A stretch of 46,630 nt of DNA from Bradyrhizobium sp. 190. GTDB taxonomy: Bacteria > Pseudomonadota > Alphaproteobacteria > Rhizobiales > Xanthobacteraceae. Under the pieces are notes generated by a model that saw only the letters and a list, made by a program, of their open reading frames with translations, was not told where the DNA came from and searched no databases. Location of the stretch: NCBI RefSeq assembly GCF_023073415.1, contig NZ_JADPJL010000030.1, positions 1-46,630 of the forward strand. Reading direction: 5' to 3'. The position numbers and the translations under genes were made by a program. Numbering within the stretch: position 1 is the stretch's first letter; every line of letters begins with the position of its first letter. Positions 17,643-27,541 of this stretch are shown here, piece after piece.

Positions 17643-17799
17643 AACTGGATGCAGCAACAACGAGTAAGGGCTGAGGGCACGCCGACGCCGATGGCGAGCG
17701 ATGGCCTCCTTCCCGAAACCCGTGTGCCCACGTTTCTGAGAGAGAAACAGCCTCGCGCGTTCGGCGCGAAAAATTGGCAATCGGTTGATGGAGAGCAAC

Positions 17800-18690
17800 A
17801 TGTCTTCGCTGAGACAAATCGCGTTTTATGGCAAGGGTGGCATCGGTAAATCGACAACGTCGCAAAATACGCTGGCGGCTCTTGCTGAGCTGGGCCAAAG
17901 GATTCTCATCGTCGGCTGCGATCCCAAAGCGGACTCGACTCGCCTCATCCTGCACGCCAAAGCGCAGGACACCATTCTGAGTCTGGCGGCAAATGCCGGC
18001 AGCGTTGAGGACCTCGAAATCGAGGACGTCATCAAGCTCGGCTACAAGGACATTCGATGCGTCGAGTCCGGCGGTCCAGAGCCGGGGGTCGGGTGCGCCG
18101 GAAGAGGCGTGATCACTTCGATCAACTTTCTGGAGGAGAATGGCGCCTATGAGGACATCGACTACGTCTCTTACGACGTGCTCGGCGACGTCGTCTGCGG
18201 CGGTTTCGCTATGCCTATCCGCGAGAATAAGGCACAGGAAATCTACATCGTGATGTCCGGCGAGATGATGGCGATGTATGCCGCCAACAACATCTCCAAG
18301 GGTATTCTGAAGTATGCGAATTCCGGCGGCGTGCGCCTCGGCGGCCTGATCTGCAACGAGCGGCAGACCGACAAGGAGCTGGAGCTTGCAGATGCTCTTG
18401 CCAAGAAGCTCGGCAGCCGGCTGATCTACTTCGTGCCGCGCGACAATGTCGTGCAGCACGCGGAGCTGCGCCGCATGACTGTGCTGGAATACGCGCCAGA
18501 GTCCAAGCAGGCGGATCACTATCGCAATCTCGCGACCAAGATCCACAATAATGCTGGACAAGGCGCCATCCCGACGCCAATCAGCATGGACGAGCTCGAG
18601 GATATGCTCATGGAGCACGGCATCATCAAGCCCGTCGACGAGAGCCTGGTCGGCAAGACTGCCGCCGAGCTCGCCGCTGTTTCGGCATAG
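17800..18690 (+). CDS. nifH: Nitrogenase iron protein (dinitrogenase reductase)
   Basis: 296 residues from ATG 17800, preceded by GGAGAG; in-frame starts at 17785 and 17788 lie upstream of this ribosome site and are less likely. The P-loop GKGGIGKST is at residue 10-18, the [4Fe-4S] cysteines sit in VGCAGRG (about 98) and GDVVCGGFAMP (about 133), and the ADP-ribosylation-type arginine lies in CAGRGVITSINFLEENGAY. The protein matches the Bradyrhizobium type (LILHAKAQDTILSLAA). It hydrolyses MgATP and delivers electrons to NifDK; nifD and nifK are not in this window, consistent with the split arrangement in Bradyrhizobium, where nifH lies near nifQ, nifW and fixBCX. Confidence 0.97.
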   Translation: MSSLRQIAFYGKGGIGKSTTSQNTLAALAELGQRILIVGCDPKADSTRLILHAKAQDTILSLAANAGSVEDLEIEDVIKLGYKDIRCVESGGPEPGVGCAGRGVITSINFLEENGAYEDIDYVSYDVLGDVVCGGFAMPIRENKAQEIYIVMSGEMMAMYAANNISKGILKYANSGGVRLGGLICNERQTDKELELADALAKKLGSRLIYFVPRDNVVQHAELRRMTVLEYAPESKQADHYRNLATKIHNNAGQGAIPTPISMDELEDMLMEHGIIKPVDESLVGKTAAELAAVSA

Positions 18691-18756
18691 TTCATGTTGT
18701 CGGCCTTCTCGACCGGGGAAGGCCGACGTCGTCCACTCAGAAGCTGGGGGACCTTC

Positions 18757-19485
18757 ATGATTGGCACACAAAGCAAATTGGCCGATACGATGTCATCTCC
18801 TGTATCAGCAGCTCACATCGCCGAGCAGCGCGATGCAAGTGAGCTCTACGGGCTTCTGACCGGGCGCCATCCAACAGAAGTCGACATCAGCGACGATGAC
18901 GATTTCGATCGCCATGTGCTCGCTTGCGTTCTCGCCGCATCCGCTATGGATGGCGGCCAACTTCCCGAACGGGCTGGCTTGACTAACCAGGAGCTCGATG
19001 CGCTCTTGGTGCAATACTTCCCATCCACCCCGGTCAGGAGTTGTACCTGGCGCGAACAGCCCGCGTTACCGGCTCCTGACGAGACGATTATGGTGCGCGA
19101 CCTCCTGCTTGCGCAACGTTCCACCCATGGCGAGGTCGGCGGCTGGCTCGCGACGATGATCGCGCGGCGCGCCATGGAGCCTAATCACTTGTGGGAAGAT
19201 CTCGGTCTGCGGAAGCGGGACGAATTGTCCCGCCTCCTAATGCGCCATTTCGGGCCGCTGGCGGCTCGCAACACCAAGAACATGCGCTGGAAGCGCTTCT
19301 TCTATCGCACGCTATGCGAAGATGACGGTCTGGTGATGTGTACCACGCCGGTCTGCACGGAATGCAATGATTTTGATCTTTGCTTCGGCGAGGAGAGCGG
19401 GGAGAGCCGGATGGCCGGACGCCGGCGGGATCATCTGCGTCGTGTCGATGACTCCGTCCAAGCCATCCCAAGTTCGCAAGACTGA
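18757..19485 (+). CDS. nifQ: NifQ, molybdenum donor for FeMo-cofactor synthesis
   Basis: 242 residues from ATG 18757 (GGGGGA upstream); 66 bases after nifH, likely the same transcript. The C-terminal cysteine motif CTTPVCTECNDFDLC fits the NifQ signature C-x4-C-x2-C-x5-C, which ligates an Fe-S/Mo cluster. The N-terminal region holds ELYGLLTGR and the middle LLAQRSTHGEVGGWLATMIA, with MRWKRFFYR before the motif. NifQ passes molybdenum to the NifEN/NifH cofactor assembly machinery. The frame is intact. Confidence 0.92.
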   Translation: MIGTQSKLADTMSSPVSAAHIAEQRDASELYGLLTGRHPTEVDISDDDDFDRHVLACVLAASAMDGGQLPERAGLTNQELDALLVQYFPSTPVRSCTWREQPALPAPDETIMVRDLLLAQRSTHGEVGGWLATMIARRAMEPNHLWEDLGLRKRDELSRLLMRHFGPLAARNTKNMRWKRFFYRTLCEDDGLVMCTTPVCTECNDFDLCFGEESGESRMAGRRRDHLRRVDDSVQAIPSSQD

Positions 19486-19959
19486 GCTCATAATGGATGC
19501 CCCCTCCTCGGCGCGAGTCCCGGTGTATCGGACGAGCTTTCGGCCAGCTGTCACATGAGGAGAATGAGGATTTGAAAAGACACCGGGGTAAACAACTGCG
19601 CGCAGCCGACCTAAGCCGGATGCGGCGGCGCCTGATGATCGCGGCTTGATAATTGGCGGAGGCGACCGTCACATTTACCGCCGAGATGTTCTATGTTGAC
19701 GCGCGATCGACGCCAACATCTGGCCTCTCGATCGCGCCCGCTGAACTTGTTTACGAACGCCGACCCTGGGGGTTGGACCGAACCCGATGGCTCAAAATTC
19801 TTCTTCGATAAGCATGCCTGAATGCACGCGCCTTCCCCGAAGTGCTGCAGCTTGAGGTGAGGTCCGAACCGTTGCCCGGCTAGCAAGCTTCCAAGCCCGG
19901 CTTCCTGCCTTCAGCTCGGTCGCAAGCGCACCGAACCTGGCGCTCCGCCGTTTCCACCC
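19486..19959. other. No gene seen between nifQ and the nifV promoter
   Basis: Short frames only. I could not match this stretch to any nif or fix gene. It ends at the NifA-type site that precedes nifV. Confidence 0.4.
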
Positions 19960-19975
19960 TGTCGGATTTGCGACA
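19960..19975 (+). promoter_or_regulatory. NifA upstream activator site before nifV
   Basis: TGT at 19960-19962, ten bases, ACA at 19973-19975. It lies about 58 bp upstream of the -24 box of the promoter at 20033, within the range used by NifA. Confidence 0.7.
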
Positions 19976-20032
19976 CACCCGGCTAATCTGAAATTCGACG
20001 TCATTCACAGGTTCTTGGGAATTCGAGCGGGT

Positions 20033-20048
20033 TGGCACAGCAGTTGCT
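20033..20048 (+). promoter_or_regulatory. Sigma-54 promoter of nifV-nifW
   Basis: TGGCACAGCAGTTGCT matches TGGCACR-N4-TTGCT. Because it overlaps the in-frame TTG at 20032, that codon cannot be the nifV start; the ATG at 20083, about 25 bases after the expected transcription start, is the sensible choice. Confidence 0.8.
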
Positions 20049-20082
20049 GAACAGCTTCTGGAATAAACATACGGAGCCGCTG

Positions 20083-21320
20083 ATGGCGTTCGCTGCCGCA
20101 ATCATCGGGCCCGACAAAGATCGGTCGAGGTCCATAGTCCTTAATGACACCACGTTGCGCGACGGCGAACAGACACCCGGCGTGGCCTTCACGACACCGG
20201 AAAACGTCTCGATCGCGCGTGCGCTGGCCGCGGCCGGAGTAGAGGCCGGCACGCCGGCGATGGGTCAGGAAGAGATTGCCGCGATCCGAGCGGTCGCCGA
20301 AGCGGGCCTTGCGGCCACGATCATCGGCTGGTGCCGGATGAAACCCGCGGACGTCGATGCGGCGATCGAGGCCGGTGTTTCGATGGTCAAGCTATCGATT
20401 CCGTCGTCCGACGTGCAGATTGCGGCGAAACTCGGTGGCGGCCGTTTGGCCGCGCTGGAGCGGGTGAAGCGCGTCGTGGCCTATGCTCGCGACAGGGGAC
20501 TGGATGTCGCGGTGGGTGGCGAAGACTCCTCGCGTGCCGATGTCAACTTCCTGATCGACCTGATCGCAACCGCCAAGGCGGCCGGCGCGCGGCGCTTTCG
20601 TGTCGCAGATACGCTGAGCGTGCTCAATCCTGACGCGTCCTTCGCGCTCATGGCCGCACTGCGCGCCAGCACCGATCTCGAGTTCGAATTCCACGGCGAT
20701 GACGATCTTGGGCTGGCGACGGCTAATACCGCTGGCGGCGATCAAGGCCGGTGCGACGCACGCCTCTGTGACGGTCATTGGACTTGGCGAGCGAGCCGGC
20801 AATGCGTCGCTGGAGGAAGTTGCCGTCGCACTCAGGCAGCTCTACGGCCGTGATACCGGCGTGCTGCTATCCGAACTGGAAAAAGTCGCGGCCGCCGCTG
20901 CAGCCGCAGCGTGCCCCACCATTCCGCTCAATAAGGCGATTGTCGGCGAGCATGTCTTGACCCATGAATCCGGCATCCACGTCGATGGGCTCTTAAAAGA
21001 CCGGCCCACCTACCAAGCGCTGGACCCGGTGTTGCTCGGCCGCTCCCACCGCATTGTGACCGGCAAGCATTCAGGGCTTGCCGCTATCACTTCGCTCTTA
21101 TCCGAGTTGCAGCTTTCGGTCAGCGCCGAGCAAACCGAAACCATTCTCGCGCGCGTTCGCAAGCATGCCATCGAGCACAAAGGCCCGGTTTCCCAGGAAA
21201 CGGTGGTGGCGATCTGGCGCGACATTCACGAGAGATCGGTCAACCGAGGGCGATCGGGCGGTCAGCCATGCGCGTCGCGCGATCAGGTTGGAACATTCGA
21301 GCCAGGACGGTTTCTGGGCG
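20083..21320 (+). pseudogene. nifV: NifV homocitrate synthase, one-base frameshift
   Basis: From ATG 20083 the product contains LNDTTLRDGEQTPGVAF, the metal/substrate-binding start of homocitrate synthases, then GWCRMKPADVDAAIEAG and EFHGDDDLGLATANT. After ANT an extra G near 20732 shifts the frame; the other frame continues perfectly with LAAIKAGATHASVTVIGLGE, then NKAIVGEHVLTHESGIHVDG. A DDDLGLATAN reading occurs where related enzymes have HxDLGLATAN. The second frame has no stop before nifW, so after a shift it would fuse to NifW. Homocitrate is the organic part of FeMo-cofactor; most rhizobia lack nifV and take homocitrate from the host. Confidence 0.85.
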
Positions 21321-21340
21321 GATCTAGATGGAGGTTGAGA

Positions 21341-21673
21341 ATGACGACGGATGGGATCCTTTCGCAATTGAACAAGGCCTCCGCGGCAGAGGAGTTGTTT
21401 GCACTGCTCGGCGTCGAGTACGATGCGAAAATCATCGACGTGGCGCGGCTTCATATCCTGCGTCGCATGGGTCAATATCTCGCGGGCGAGGAGTTTACCG
21501 GTGCATCCGATCCTGACATCGCCTCGCGTTGCAAGGCCACGCTTGAGCGCGCCTATGCCGACTTCGTCACGTCCTCCCCGATCGAACAGCGAGTGTTCAA
21601 GGTCCTGAAGGATGCGGCCGCACCACAACCGAACAAGCATCCAGCATTGGTGCAGCTCGGTTCCTTGGAGTGA
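21341..21673 (+). CDS. nifW: Nitrogenase stabilising/protective protein NifW
   Basis: 110 residues from ATG 21341, preceded by GGAGG at 21330-21334. The sequence contains SAAEELFALLGVEYD, VARLHILRRMGQYL and VFKVLKD, features of the NifW family, and the length fits. NifW associates with the MoFe protein and is thought to protect it from oxygen. It is in the same frame as the end of nifV without an intervening stop, but the strong ribosome site argues for its own start. Confidence 0.9.
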   Translation: MTTDGILSQLNKASAAEELFALLGVEYDAKIIDVARLHILRRMGQYLAGEEFTGASDPDIASRCKATLERAYADFVTSSPIEQRVFKVLKDAAAPQPNKHPALVQLGSLE

Positions 21674-21943
21674 ATTGAGTTTATATCTCGTGCTCTGGAG
21701 CGTGAAGGTTCAGAGAACCTGCCAACGACCCAGGGCGTCGAATTCAAACGGAAGTTGCAGTTAGGGCCTCGCGGTCCGCAGCTTGGACACTCGGCTCCTT
21801 AAGGGCCAATCACGGCTCAGCCCTGATATTTCCGTCGTTTCAAGCTGGTGCCCATGGTGCGCCTATCTCCTGCAATGGTACGCCGGCAGCGGGGTGCGCA
21901 TATTTGGCGAGGAAAGCGCACCAAGATTCGGATGACTGTCCTC

Positions 21944-21959
21944 TGTCGCATTCCGGACA
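21944..21959 (+). promoter_or_regulatory. NifA upstream activator site before the fix genes
   Basis: TGT at 21944-21946, ten bases, ACA at 21957-21959. It is about 108 bp upstream of the -24 box at 22067. Confidence 0.7.
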
Positions 21960-22066
21960 CGGGTCCAGCACGGTTATCGAATGTTCCGATCCTCGTGAGA
22001 GGCTGCCAATCCGATTTCCTTCAGTAAGATTCGGTATTGGCGGTCAATTTTCATCGTCTGCGCAAT

Positions 22067-22082
22067 TGGTACGACGATTGCT
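22067..22082 (+). promoter_or_regulatory. Sigma-54 promoter before the fixA remnant and fixBCX
   Basis: TGGTACGACGATTGCT matches the consensus except for T in place of C at the fourth position. Spacing of GG and GC is correct. The remnant fixA starts at 22113, about 20 bases after the predicted transcription start; fixB lies about 780 bases downstream and may still depend on this promoter. Confidence 0.7.
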
Positions 22083-22112
22083 GACACATGGTCAGCTAGT
22101 CTGGAGAAGCGA

Positions 22113-22750
22113 ATGCACATCTTGGTCCGCATCGAGTTTGTTTTTGACGCCGCGCAGTTCGCGCGCGCTGCCTGTCGGCATCATGATTCGTCGCGACGCC
22201 AAAGCGATGGTTGCATATTCCGGCCTGGCTGAGCTGAAAGCTGCGCTTGATCCGCGCCAAAGATTCGTCGACGAAATCACTCCGGTTGGCCGATCTATGG
22301 CCGAGTTTTCCCGGGGGGAGCCCTTGCTCTCCAGCGCCGGTCGCGCGGCGCCGTTGACGGCGGCTTCACCGCCGGCCCTCGTGCCCTCGCCAAGAGTTGC
22401 GCGCGTGTCGCTGCAATCGGCAAGATTGCGAGGGCATTCAGAGTAATGGATCGCGTTGTTCACCGGCAAGCTCGCTGCCGACAATGGCACCAGCCGAGCC
22501 TCTGGCAGGTCCTCGATCTGTTCCAACTCGGTTGCATCTCGAAGATGAGGGAGGACCAATCGATCGGCTCGCGTGACCGGCGCGGTTGGGTGCCTCACTA
22601 GTTCCATTGCCAAATGGTGCCCCCAGAATGCCAAACCCGGAAAGAACCCGAAGCTCGTGCTTCCGGCTCGTCGACAAAGGTCCAGCAATGGGTGTCTCGG
22701 CCCCGCGCTGCTGCCAGGCGGTGTTGAAAAAATGGCGGCGGGCACGCGGC
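22113..22750 (+). pseudogene. fixA: fixA remnant, heavily decayed
   Basis: ATG 22113 with GGAG upstream reads MHILVRIEFVFDAAQF, aligning with the FixA start MHxVVCIKQVPDSAQI. Farther on, in a shifted frame, AMVAYSGLAELKAAL and later MAEFSRGEPLLSSAGRA line up with the FixA segments AIVNPYDLFALEEAL and MAEDSLRKALSFGADRA. Around 22450-22560 traces of FTGK..AD.GT and LFQLGCISKMR resemble FTGKQTIDGDTAQ and LLQLTYVSKI. Many substitutions and several indels rule out function. FixA normally pairs with FixB as an electron-transfer flavoprotein. Position directly before fixB supports the call. Confidence 0.7.
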
Positions 22751-22848
22751 CGAACTTTTAACTGAAGCAATCTTCACGCGCGAATTCAAAGCTGTAGGCG
22801 GAGCACGCTTCGCTGGCGAGCCGCTACTGAACACGGATGGGAGTACAG

Positions 22849-23969
22849 ATGATGAGCACCGCACCCAAAAGCGCAGCTCCGGCAGCGGGTAGTGGTCGCG
22901 CGGCGACCAAGAGGGAGCTGCCCGAACGATTCAAGGCGTATAAGCACGTCTGGGTCTTCATCGAGCAGGAACGCGGGATAGTGCACCCCGTCTCCTGGGA
23001 GCTGATGGGTGCCGGCCGCCGGCTCGCCGACAAGCTCAACGTTGACCTCGCCGCGGTTGTCATCGGCCCGGTCGGGGAGACAACGCAGCAGGCGGTCGCC
23101 GAATCCTTCTGCTACGGCGCCGACCTCGCCTATATCGTCGCGGATGATCTGTTGGCCGATTATCGCAATGAATCCTACACCAAGGCCCTGTCAGAGCTGG
23201 TCAATACGTACAAGCCGGAAATCCTACTCCTAGGGGCAACTACACTGGGCCGCGATCTCGCCGGCTCAGTGGCCACCACACTGCTCACCGGCCTAAGTGC
23301 CGACTGCACCGAGCTCGATGTCGATGCCGACGGCTCGCTTGCAGCGACCCGGCCGACGTTTGGCGGCTCACTATTGTGCACGATCTACACACTGAACTAT
23401 CGTCCACAGATGGCAACCGTCCGTCCGCGCGTGATGCCGATGCCCGAGCGCGTGACCGGCGCCGTCTGGCGCGTCATCTCGCATCCGCTCGGGCTTGTAG
23501 AAGAAGATATCGTCACAAAAGTGCTGTCGTTCCTGCCGGACCGCGATTCTACAAAGTCCAACCTTGCCTATGCCGACGTGGTCGTCGCCGGAGGGCTCGG
23601 TCTGGGATCGCCTGAGAACTTCCAACTGGTACAGCAGCTCGCGGACGTGCTTGGCGCCGAATATGGCTGCTCGCGGCCGCTGGTCCAGAAGGGCTGGGCT
23701 GGGTCACCTCGGACCGACAAATCGGCCAGACCGGGAGAACCATTCGGCCAAAGCTCTATATCGCGGCCGGTATTTCCGGCGCGATCCAGCATCGCGTTGG
23801 CGTGGAGGGGGGCGACCTCATCGTTGCCATCAACACCGACAAGAACGCTCCGATCTTCGACTTCGCCCATATCGGCATCGTCACCGATGCCATTCGACTG
23901 TTGCCCGCATTGACCTCCGCATTCCGCGCGCAGCTGTCGCCGCACTCGCACGACCGCATCGCTGGCTAG
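22849..23969 (+). pseudogene. fixB: FixB electron-transfer flavoprotein subunit, frameshifted by a 5-bp tandem duplication
   Basis: The start is ATG 22849 or 22852 after GGGAG. The frame reads KHVWVFIEQERGIVHPVSWE, GATTLGRDLAGSVATTL and VVAGGLGLGSPENF, typical of FixB/EtfA. Near 23695 GGGCT is repeated (GGGCTGGGCTGGG), and the C-terminal FAD-binding part moves to another frame: VTSDRQIGQTGRTIRPKLYI, then GISGAIQHRVGVEG and NTDKNAPIFDFAHIG, ending at TAG 23967-23969. Without the five added bases the gene would be full length. As read the product loses its FAD site. FixB is part of the FixABCX bifurcating complex that feeds electrons to nitrogenase. Confidence 0.9.
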
Positions 23970-23980
23970 GGGAGCTTGTT

Positions 23981-25287
23981 ATGATCGAGGAAAGATTCGA
24001 CGCGATCGTCGTCGGTGCTGGCATGGGCGGGAATGCGGCAGCGCTTACCATGGCCGAGCGGGGCCTAAAAGTGCTGCAGCTGGAGCGCGGCGAGTATTCG
24101 GGGTCGAAGAACGTGCAAGGCGCCATCCTCTATGCCGATATGCTGGAGAAGCTGATCCCGGATTTCCGAGAAGATGCACCGCTTGAGCGGCATCTCGTCG
24201 AGCAACGCTTCTGGATCGTGGACGAGCGTTCGCACACGGGGATTCACTATCGCTCCGATGATTTCAACGAGGAGAAGCCGAACCGCTACACCATCATCCG
24301 CGCCCAGTTCGATAAATGGTTCTCGCAGAAGGTGCGTGAGGCCGGCGCCACGGTGCTGTGCGAGACCACGGTGACCGAGCTCCTCCAGGATTCCCATGGG
24401 AGGGTCGTCGGGGTGCGCACAGACCGAGATGGGGGTGAAATCCATGCAGATGTCGTCGTGCTGGCCGAGGGGGTGAACGGAGTGCTCGGGACGGGTGCGG
24501 GCTTAAGAGGGCGGCCGAAACCGGACAAGGTCGCACTCGCGGTCAAGGAGATGCATTTCCTGTCGCGCGAGACAATCGATGCTCGCTTCAATCTCAAAGG
24601 CGACGAGGGGCTCGTCATCGAAGCCGCCGGAACCATCTCCCGCGGCATGACCGGTATGGGCTTCATCTATTCCAACAAGGAATGCATCTCGCTCGGTATC
24701 GGCTGTCTTGTTGCCGACTTCCAGCGTACCGGCGAGACGCCTTACGGCCTGCTCGAGAGCTTCAAGCGTCACCCGTCCGTCGCGCCGTTAATCGAGGGTT
24801 CGGAAGTAAAGGAATATTCCGCGCATTTGATCCCCGAAGGTGGATACAAGGCGATCCCGCAGCTTTGTGGTGAGGGTTGGGTCGTTGTCGGAGACGCCGC
24901 CCAGCTCAACAACGCCATCCATCGCGAGGGGTCCAATCTGGCGATGACGTCGGGCCGTATCGCCGCGGAAGCGATCTGCCTTATCAAATCGCGAAATGAT
25001 CCGATGACGGCCAAAAATCTTTCGCTTTACAAAAACTGCTGAATGATTCCTTCTTGATCAAGGACCTGAAGAAGTACAAGGATATGCCGGCACTGATGCA
25101 TACCCACTCGCAGAACTTCTTTCTCACATATCCGCAGCTCTTCTCCAAGGCGATGCAGGATTATGTGCGCGTCGACGGCACACCAAAGCTCGAGAAAGAG
25201 AGGCTGATGCTGAGCTCGTTCATCAGGCGCGGTCGTGGAGTGGACTGTTCAGCGATGCCCCTGCGCATTGCCCGGGCCTGGCGGTGA
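23981..25287 (+). pseudogene. fixC: FixC flavoprotein, frameshift in an A run near the 3' end
   Basis: From ATG 23981 (GGGGAGC upstream) the sequence shows FDAIVVGAGMGGNAAALTMA (FAD Rossmann fold), LERGEYSGSKNVQG and GDAAQLNNAIHREGSN. At about 25032 the reading TACAAAAACTGCTGA ends the frame; with one more A it would read YKKLLNDSFLIKDL and continue as the next open stretch (LKKYKDMPALMHTHSQNFF). Two further small shifts near 25230-25260 are needed to align the tail ending DALRIARAWR. A missing A in a homopolymer is a common sequencing error as well as a common mutation. FixC is the quinone-reactive, ETF-QO-like member of FixABCX. Confidence 0.9.
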
Positions 25288-25328
25288 TCACAAACCAAAG
25301 AAAACGACGAACGACGGAGCCAGAAACA

Positions 25329-25625
25329 ATGCCGAGCGAGCCATCCCGACGTGTCGAGGACAAACTATTCTACAACCGCTATCTCGTTGATTCCGGCCGC
25401 GCCCATATCAAGGTGCGGCCGCACACCACACCATCTTCGCGGCTCTTATCGATGCTGAAGGCCTGCCCTGCACGGTGCTACGAGCTCAGCGATAAAGGTC
25501 ATGTTGAGGTGACAGTCGACGGGTGTATCGAGTGCGGCACCTGCCGGGTGATCTGCGAAGAAAGTGGTGATATCGAGTGGAGCTACCCACGTGGCGGTTA
25601 CGGTGTGCTATTCAAATTTGGTTAA
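25329..25625 (+). CDS. fixX: FixX ferredoxin-like protein
   Basis: 98 residues from ATG 25329, 41 bases after fixC. Cysteines occur as KACPARCYEL and DGCIECGTCRVIC, the [4Fe-4S] arrangement of FixX, which works with FixC in electron transfer. The C-terminal WSYPRGGYGVLFKFG matches the family end. It is intact, although its partners fixA, fixB and fixC are damaged in this copy. Confidence 0.93.
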   Translation: MPSEPSRRVEDKLFYNRYLVDSGRAHIKVRPHTTPSSRLLSMLKACPARCYELSDKGHVEVTVDGCIECGTCRVICEESGDIEWSYPRGGYGVLFKFG

Positions 25626-26179
25626 AGCTTCGGGGTAGGGGCTGATTGGCAGGCTGCGGCGTTCTCGCGATACAACGAGATCACGCGCGAAATTGACATT
25701 TCACCTGATTCAATCGAGTCCCAACCTTTCCATCTACCGGGCGGGCCCTTGCCAGGTTCCGCTATAATATGCCCGAAGATAGCCAAAGCGAGCGGATCCG
25801 AAACAGGGCGCAACGCATTGGCGGGATTAGGTCGTCCATCTCGGACCTGTCGACCGATGCTGGTTCTCTTCCCCAATATCTGGCCGGTTTCGTCCTTTGG
25901 AGTTCGCGGCGATCCGCCTGCCGCCACTGCCTCGCGACGCTGCCTATCACGGAACGCTGTAAGCAGGACTTCGCTTCGCCATAGCCGCCGACCCCCCGAC
26001 GAACGTGCCATCGAGCGCCTTATAGACAGACAAGCACGAGCGGATCACGAGATTAGCGATTTGTGACTCCTTCGCGCGACCGCCGGTTGCGCGTTCGTCA
26101 GGCGGGCTGCGCGCATGCAGCACACAAGTTTGCACTTTCATTCGCCTGTATCGCCGGGATATATGATCGGCTGGAGAGC
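25626..26179. other. No supported gene after fixX
   Basis: Short frames on both strands. A minus-strand stretch at 25947-26141 reads LSVYKALDGTFVGGSAA and looks somewhat protein-like but I cannot assign it. No promoter or repeat noticed. Confidence 0.35.
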
Positions 26180-26710
26180 ATGACGATGGTTCGATTACAA
26201 AAGAGCAGGGCAGCCGCTAACGCGCGGCGAGCAGAGGCACGCCGTGAGAGTTCGGTCGGCGACATCCAGGCCCGCATAGCCGAACTGAGAAGCTTGCCGC
26301 GCGAGAACCTCGCGGATGCGGTGTTCATGCTCTCGATGAATGCAAGACGGCAGGGCGAGTTGATACGACATGCGATCGAGAAGCGCGCCGAGGTCGACTT
26401 GGACTTTGATCCGCCGCCGAATGCTGATTTGGCGACCTATCTCGCGAATGATGTGGTCTCGACCTTACGCCACCACGTTGCTGACCTTCCGACCTTGCTG
26501 GACCTGTTGGTTGAGCGAGCGCCTGACGTCTGCTTCACCGTCGATCGGGAGGAGGCCGTTTCGCTGCTGGCCGCAATCATTCGCGAACAGCGGCTCGAAG
26601 GAGTCCTTGAAGGCCTCAGGCTCGCCGGGCTCCTGAACGAGCCAGCGAAGGATCGCCATGCCGGGATCGGTTCGGAAGCGGATTTGAGCGGAGCTGCCGA
26701 GGGCGCGTGA
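26180..26710 (+). CDS. Conserved-looking hypothetical protein
   Basis: 176 residues from ATG 26180 (GGAGAGC upstream), beginning MTMVRLQKSRAAANARRAEA. The N-terminus is basic, the middle alternates helix-like stretches (DIQARIAELRSLPRENLADA, VFMLSMNARRQGELIRHAI) and the C-terminal half is leucine-rich. No motif I can name. It keeps a coherent codon bias over its full length, so it is probably a real gene. It has no sigma-54 promoter. Function unknown. Confidence 0.55.
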   Translation: MTMVRLQKSRAAANARRAEARRESSVGDIQARIAELRSLPRENLADAVFMLSMNARRQGELIRHAIEKRAEVDLDFDPPPNADLATYLANDVVSTLRHHVADLPTLLDLLVERAPDVCFTVDREEAVSLLAAIIREQRLEGVLEGLRLAGLLNEPAKDRHAGIGSEADLSGAAEGA

Positions 26711-27541
26711 GTGTCCGGGGCACTTTGAGGGACACTCCTGCAGATGGAATGTCCACAGCGAATGGGGACGTCAGAAAATCTCGGCGCCTGCTTGCGAGGT
26801 CAAAACCGCGTCGAAATTTGCGGCGTAGTTCCTTTGTCATCCGTTTAGCGTTTATCGCTGACGCGGAGCCGCTATGCACGCCCGGTCGCAGTCCCCGGCC
26901 GCGTCAAGCTCGGCGACCTTCGCGTTAGCGAGGACGAGATCCGCAGTTCTGAGCTTTCATGTTCAGTTGCAGCGCGCGTTCGCGCGCTGGCGGATCATGG
27001 AACCGTTCGCTAACAGCCAAGCAAGGGAAATCACGGCAGGACACGTCGACCGAGCCGCGGCGATGTGGCAAAGCGGCGAAAGGCGGTCGCTCAACTCAGT
27101 GAGGCGCCCTGGTGAAATCGACCGTCCTTGTTTCGGTAGTCGCTGGCTGCGCCCTGGCGGACGGCGGGGAAGGCCTGGCAAGTATTCCGCGACCAAGTCG
27201 AGAATTGCAGACAAGCTGAGTGGCGGCCCGCTGCAATTGGGCAAAAGCGCCTTCTTGGGTGGCGCTGGATCGTCGACATGAACGCTCCGCCGCGCGTCTG
27301 CCATACACCCCCTATCCTTGCTCGATCGCCGGGGAAACGAACTCGCCTCGGCTATTCGCTGTGTTCGCGAGCCGCACCAGGATTTCGCCGAACCTCGCGT
27401 CCACGAGCACGGCGAAGACATAGCCGAAATCCGCAGCTGAGTGCGGCCGAACGGCGCGTCCCACGTCAATGCCGGCCAGGTCGGTCAGTAGGCCCGCTCA
27501 AACCCCACGAAGGCGCCTCACGCGCTGGGGCCAGCCGCACT
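26711..27541. other. No supported gene (about 830 bases)
   Basis: Frames overlap on both strands without a recognisable family. On the minus strand around 27420-27310 a stretch reads FGYVFAVLVDARFGEILVRL, which resembles protein sequence but lacks a clear start. Probably decayed coding DNA. Confidence 0.35.

Noticed and set aside
17785..17799. Upstream TTG/ATG starts for nifH
   Set aside because: The GGAGAG ribosome site lies between them and ATG 17800, whose product MSSLRQ has the usual NifH N-terminus.
20032..20082. TTG start at 20032 for nifV
   Set aside because: It lies in the sigma-54 promoter, upstream of the expected transcription start.
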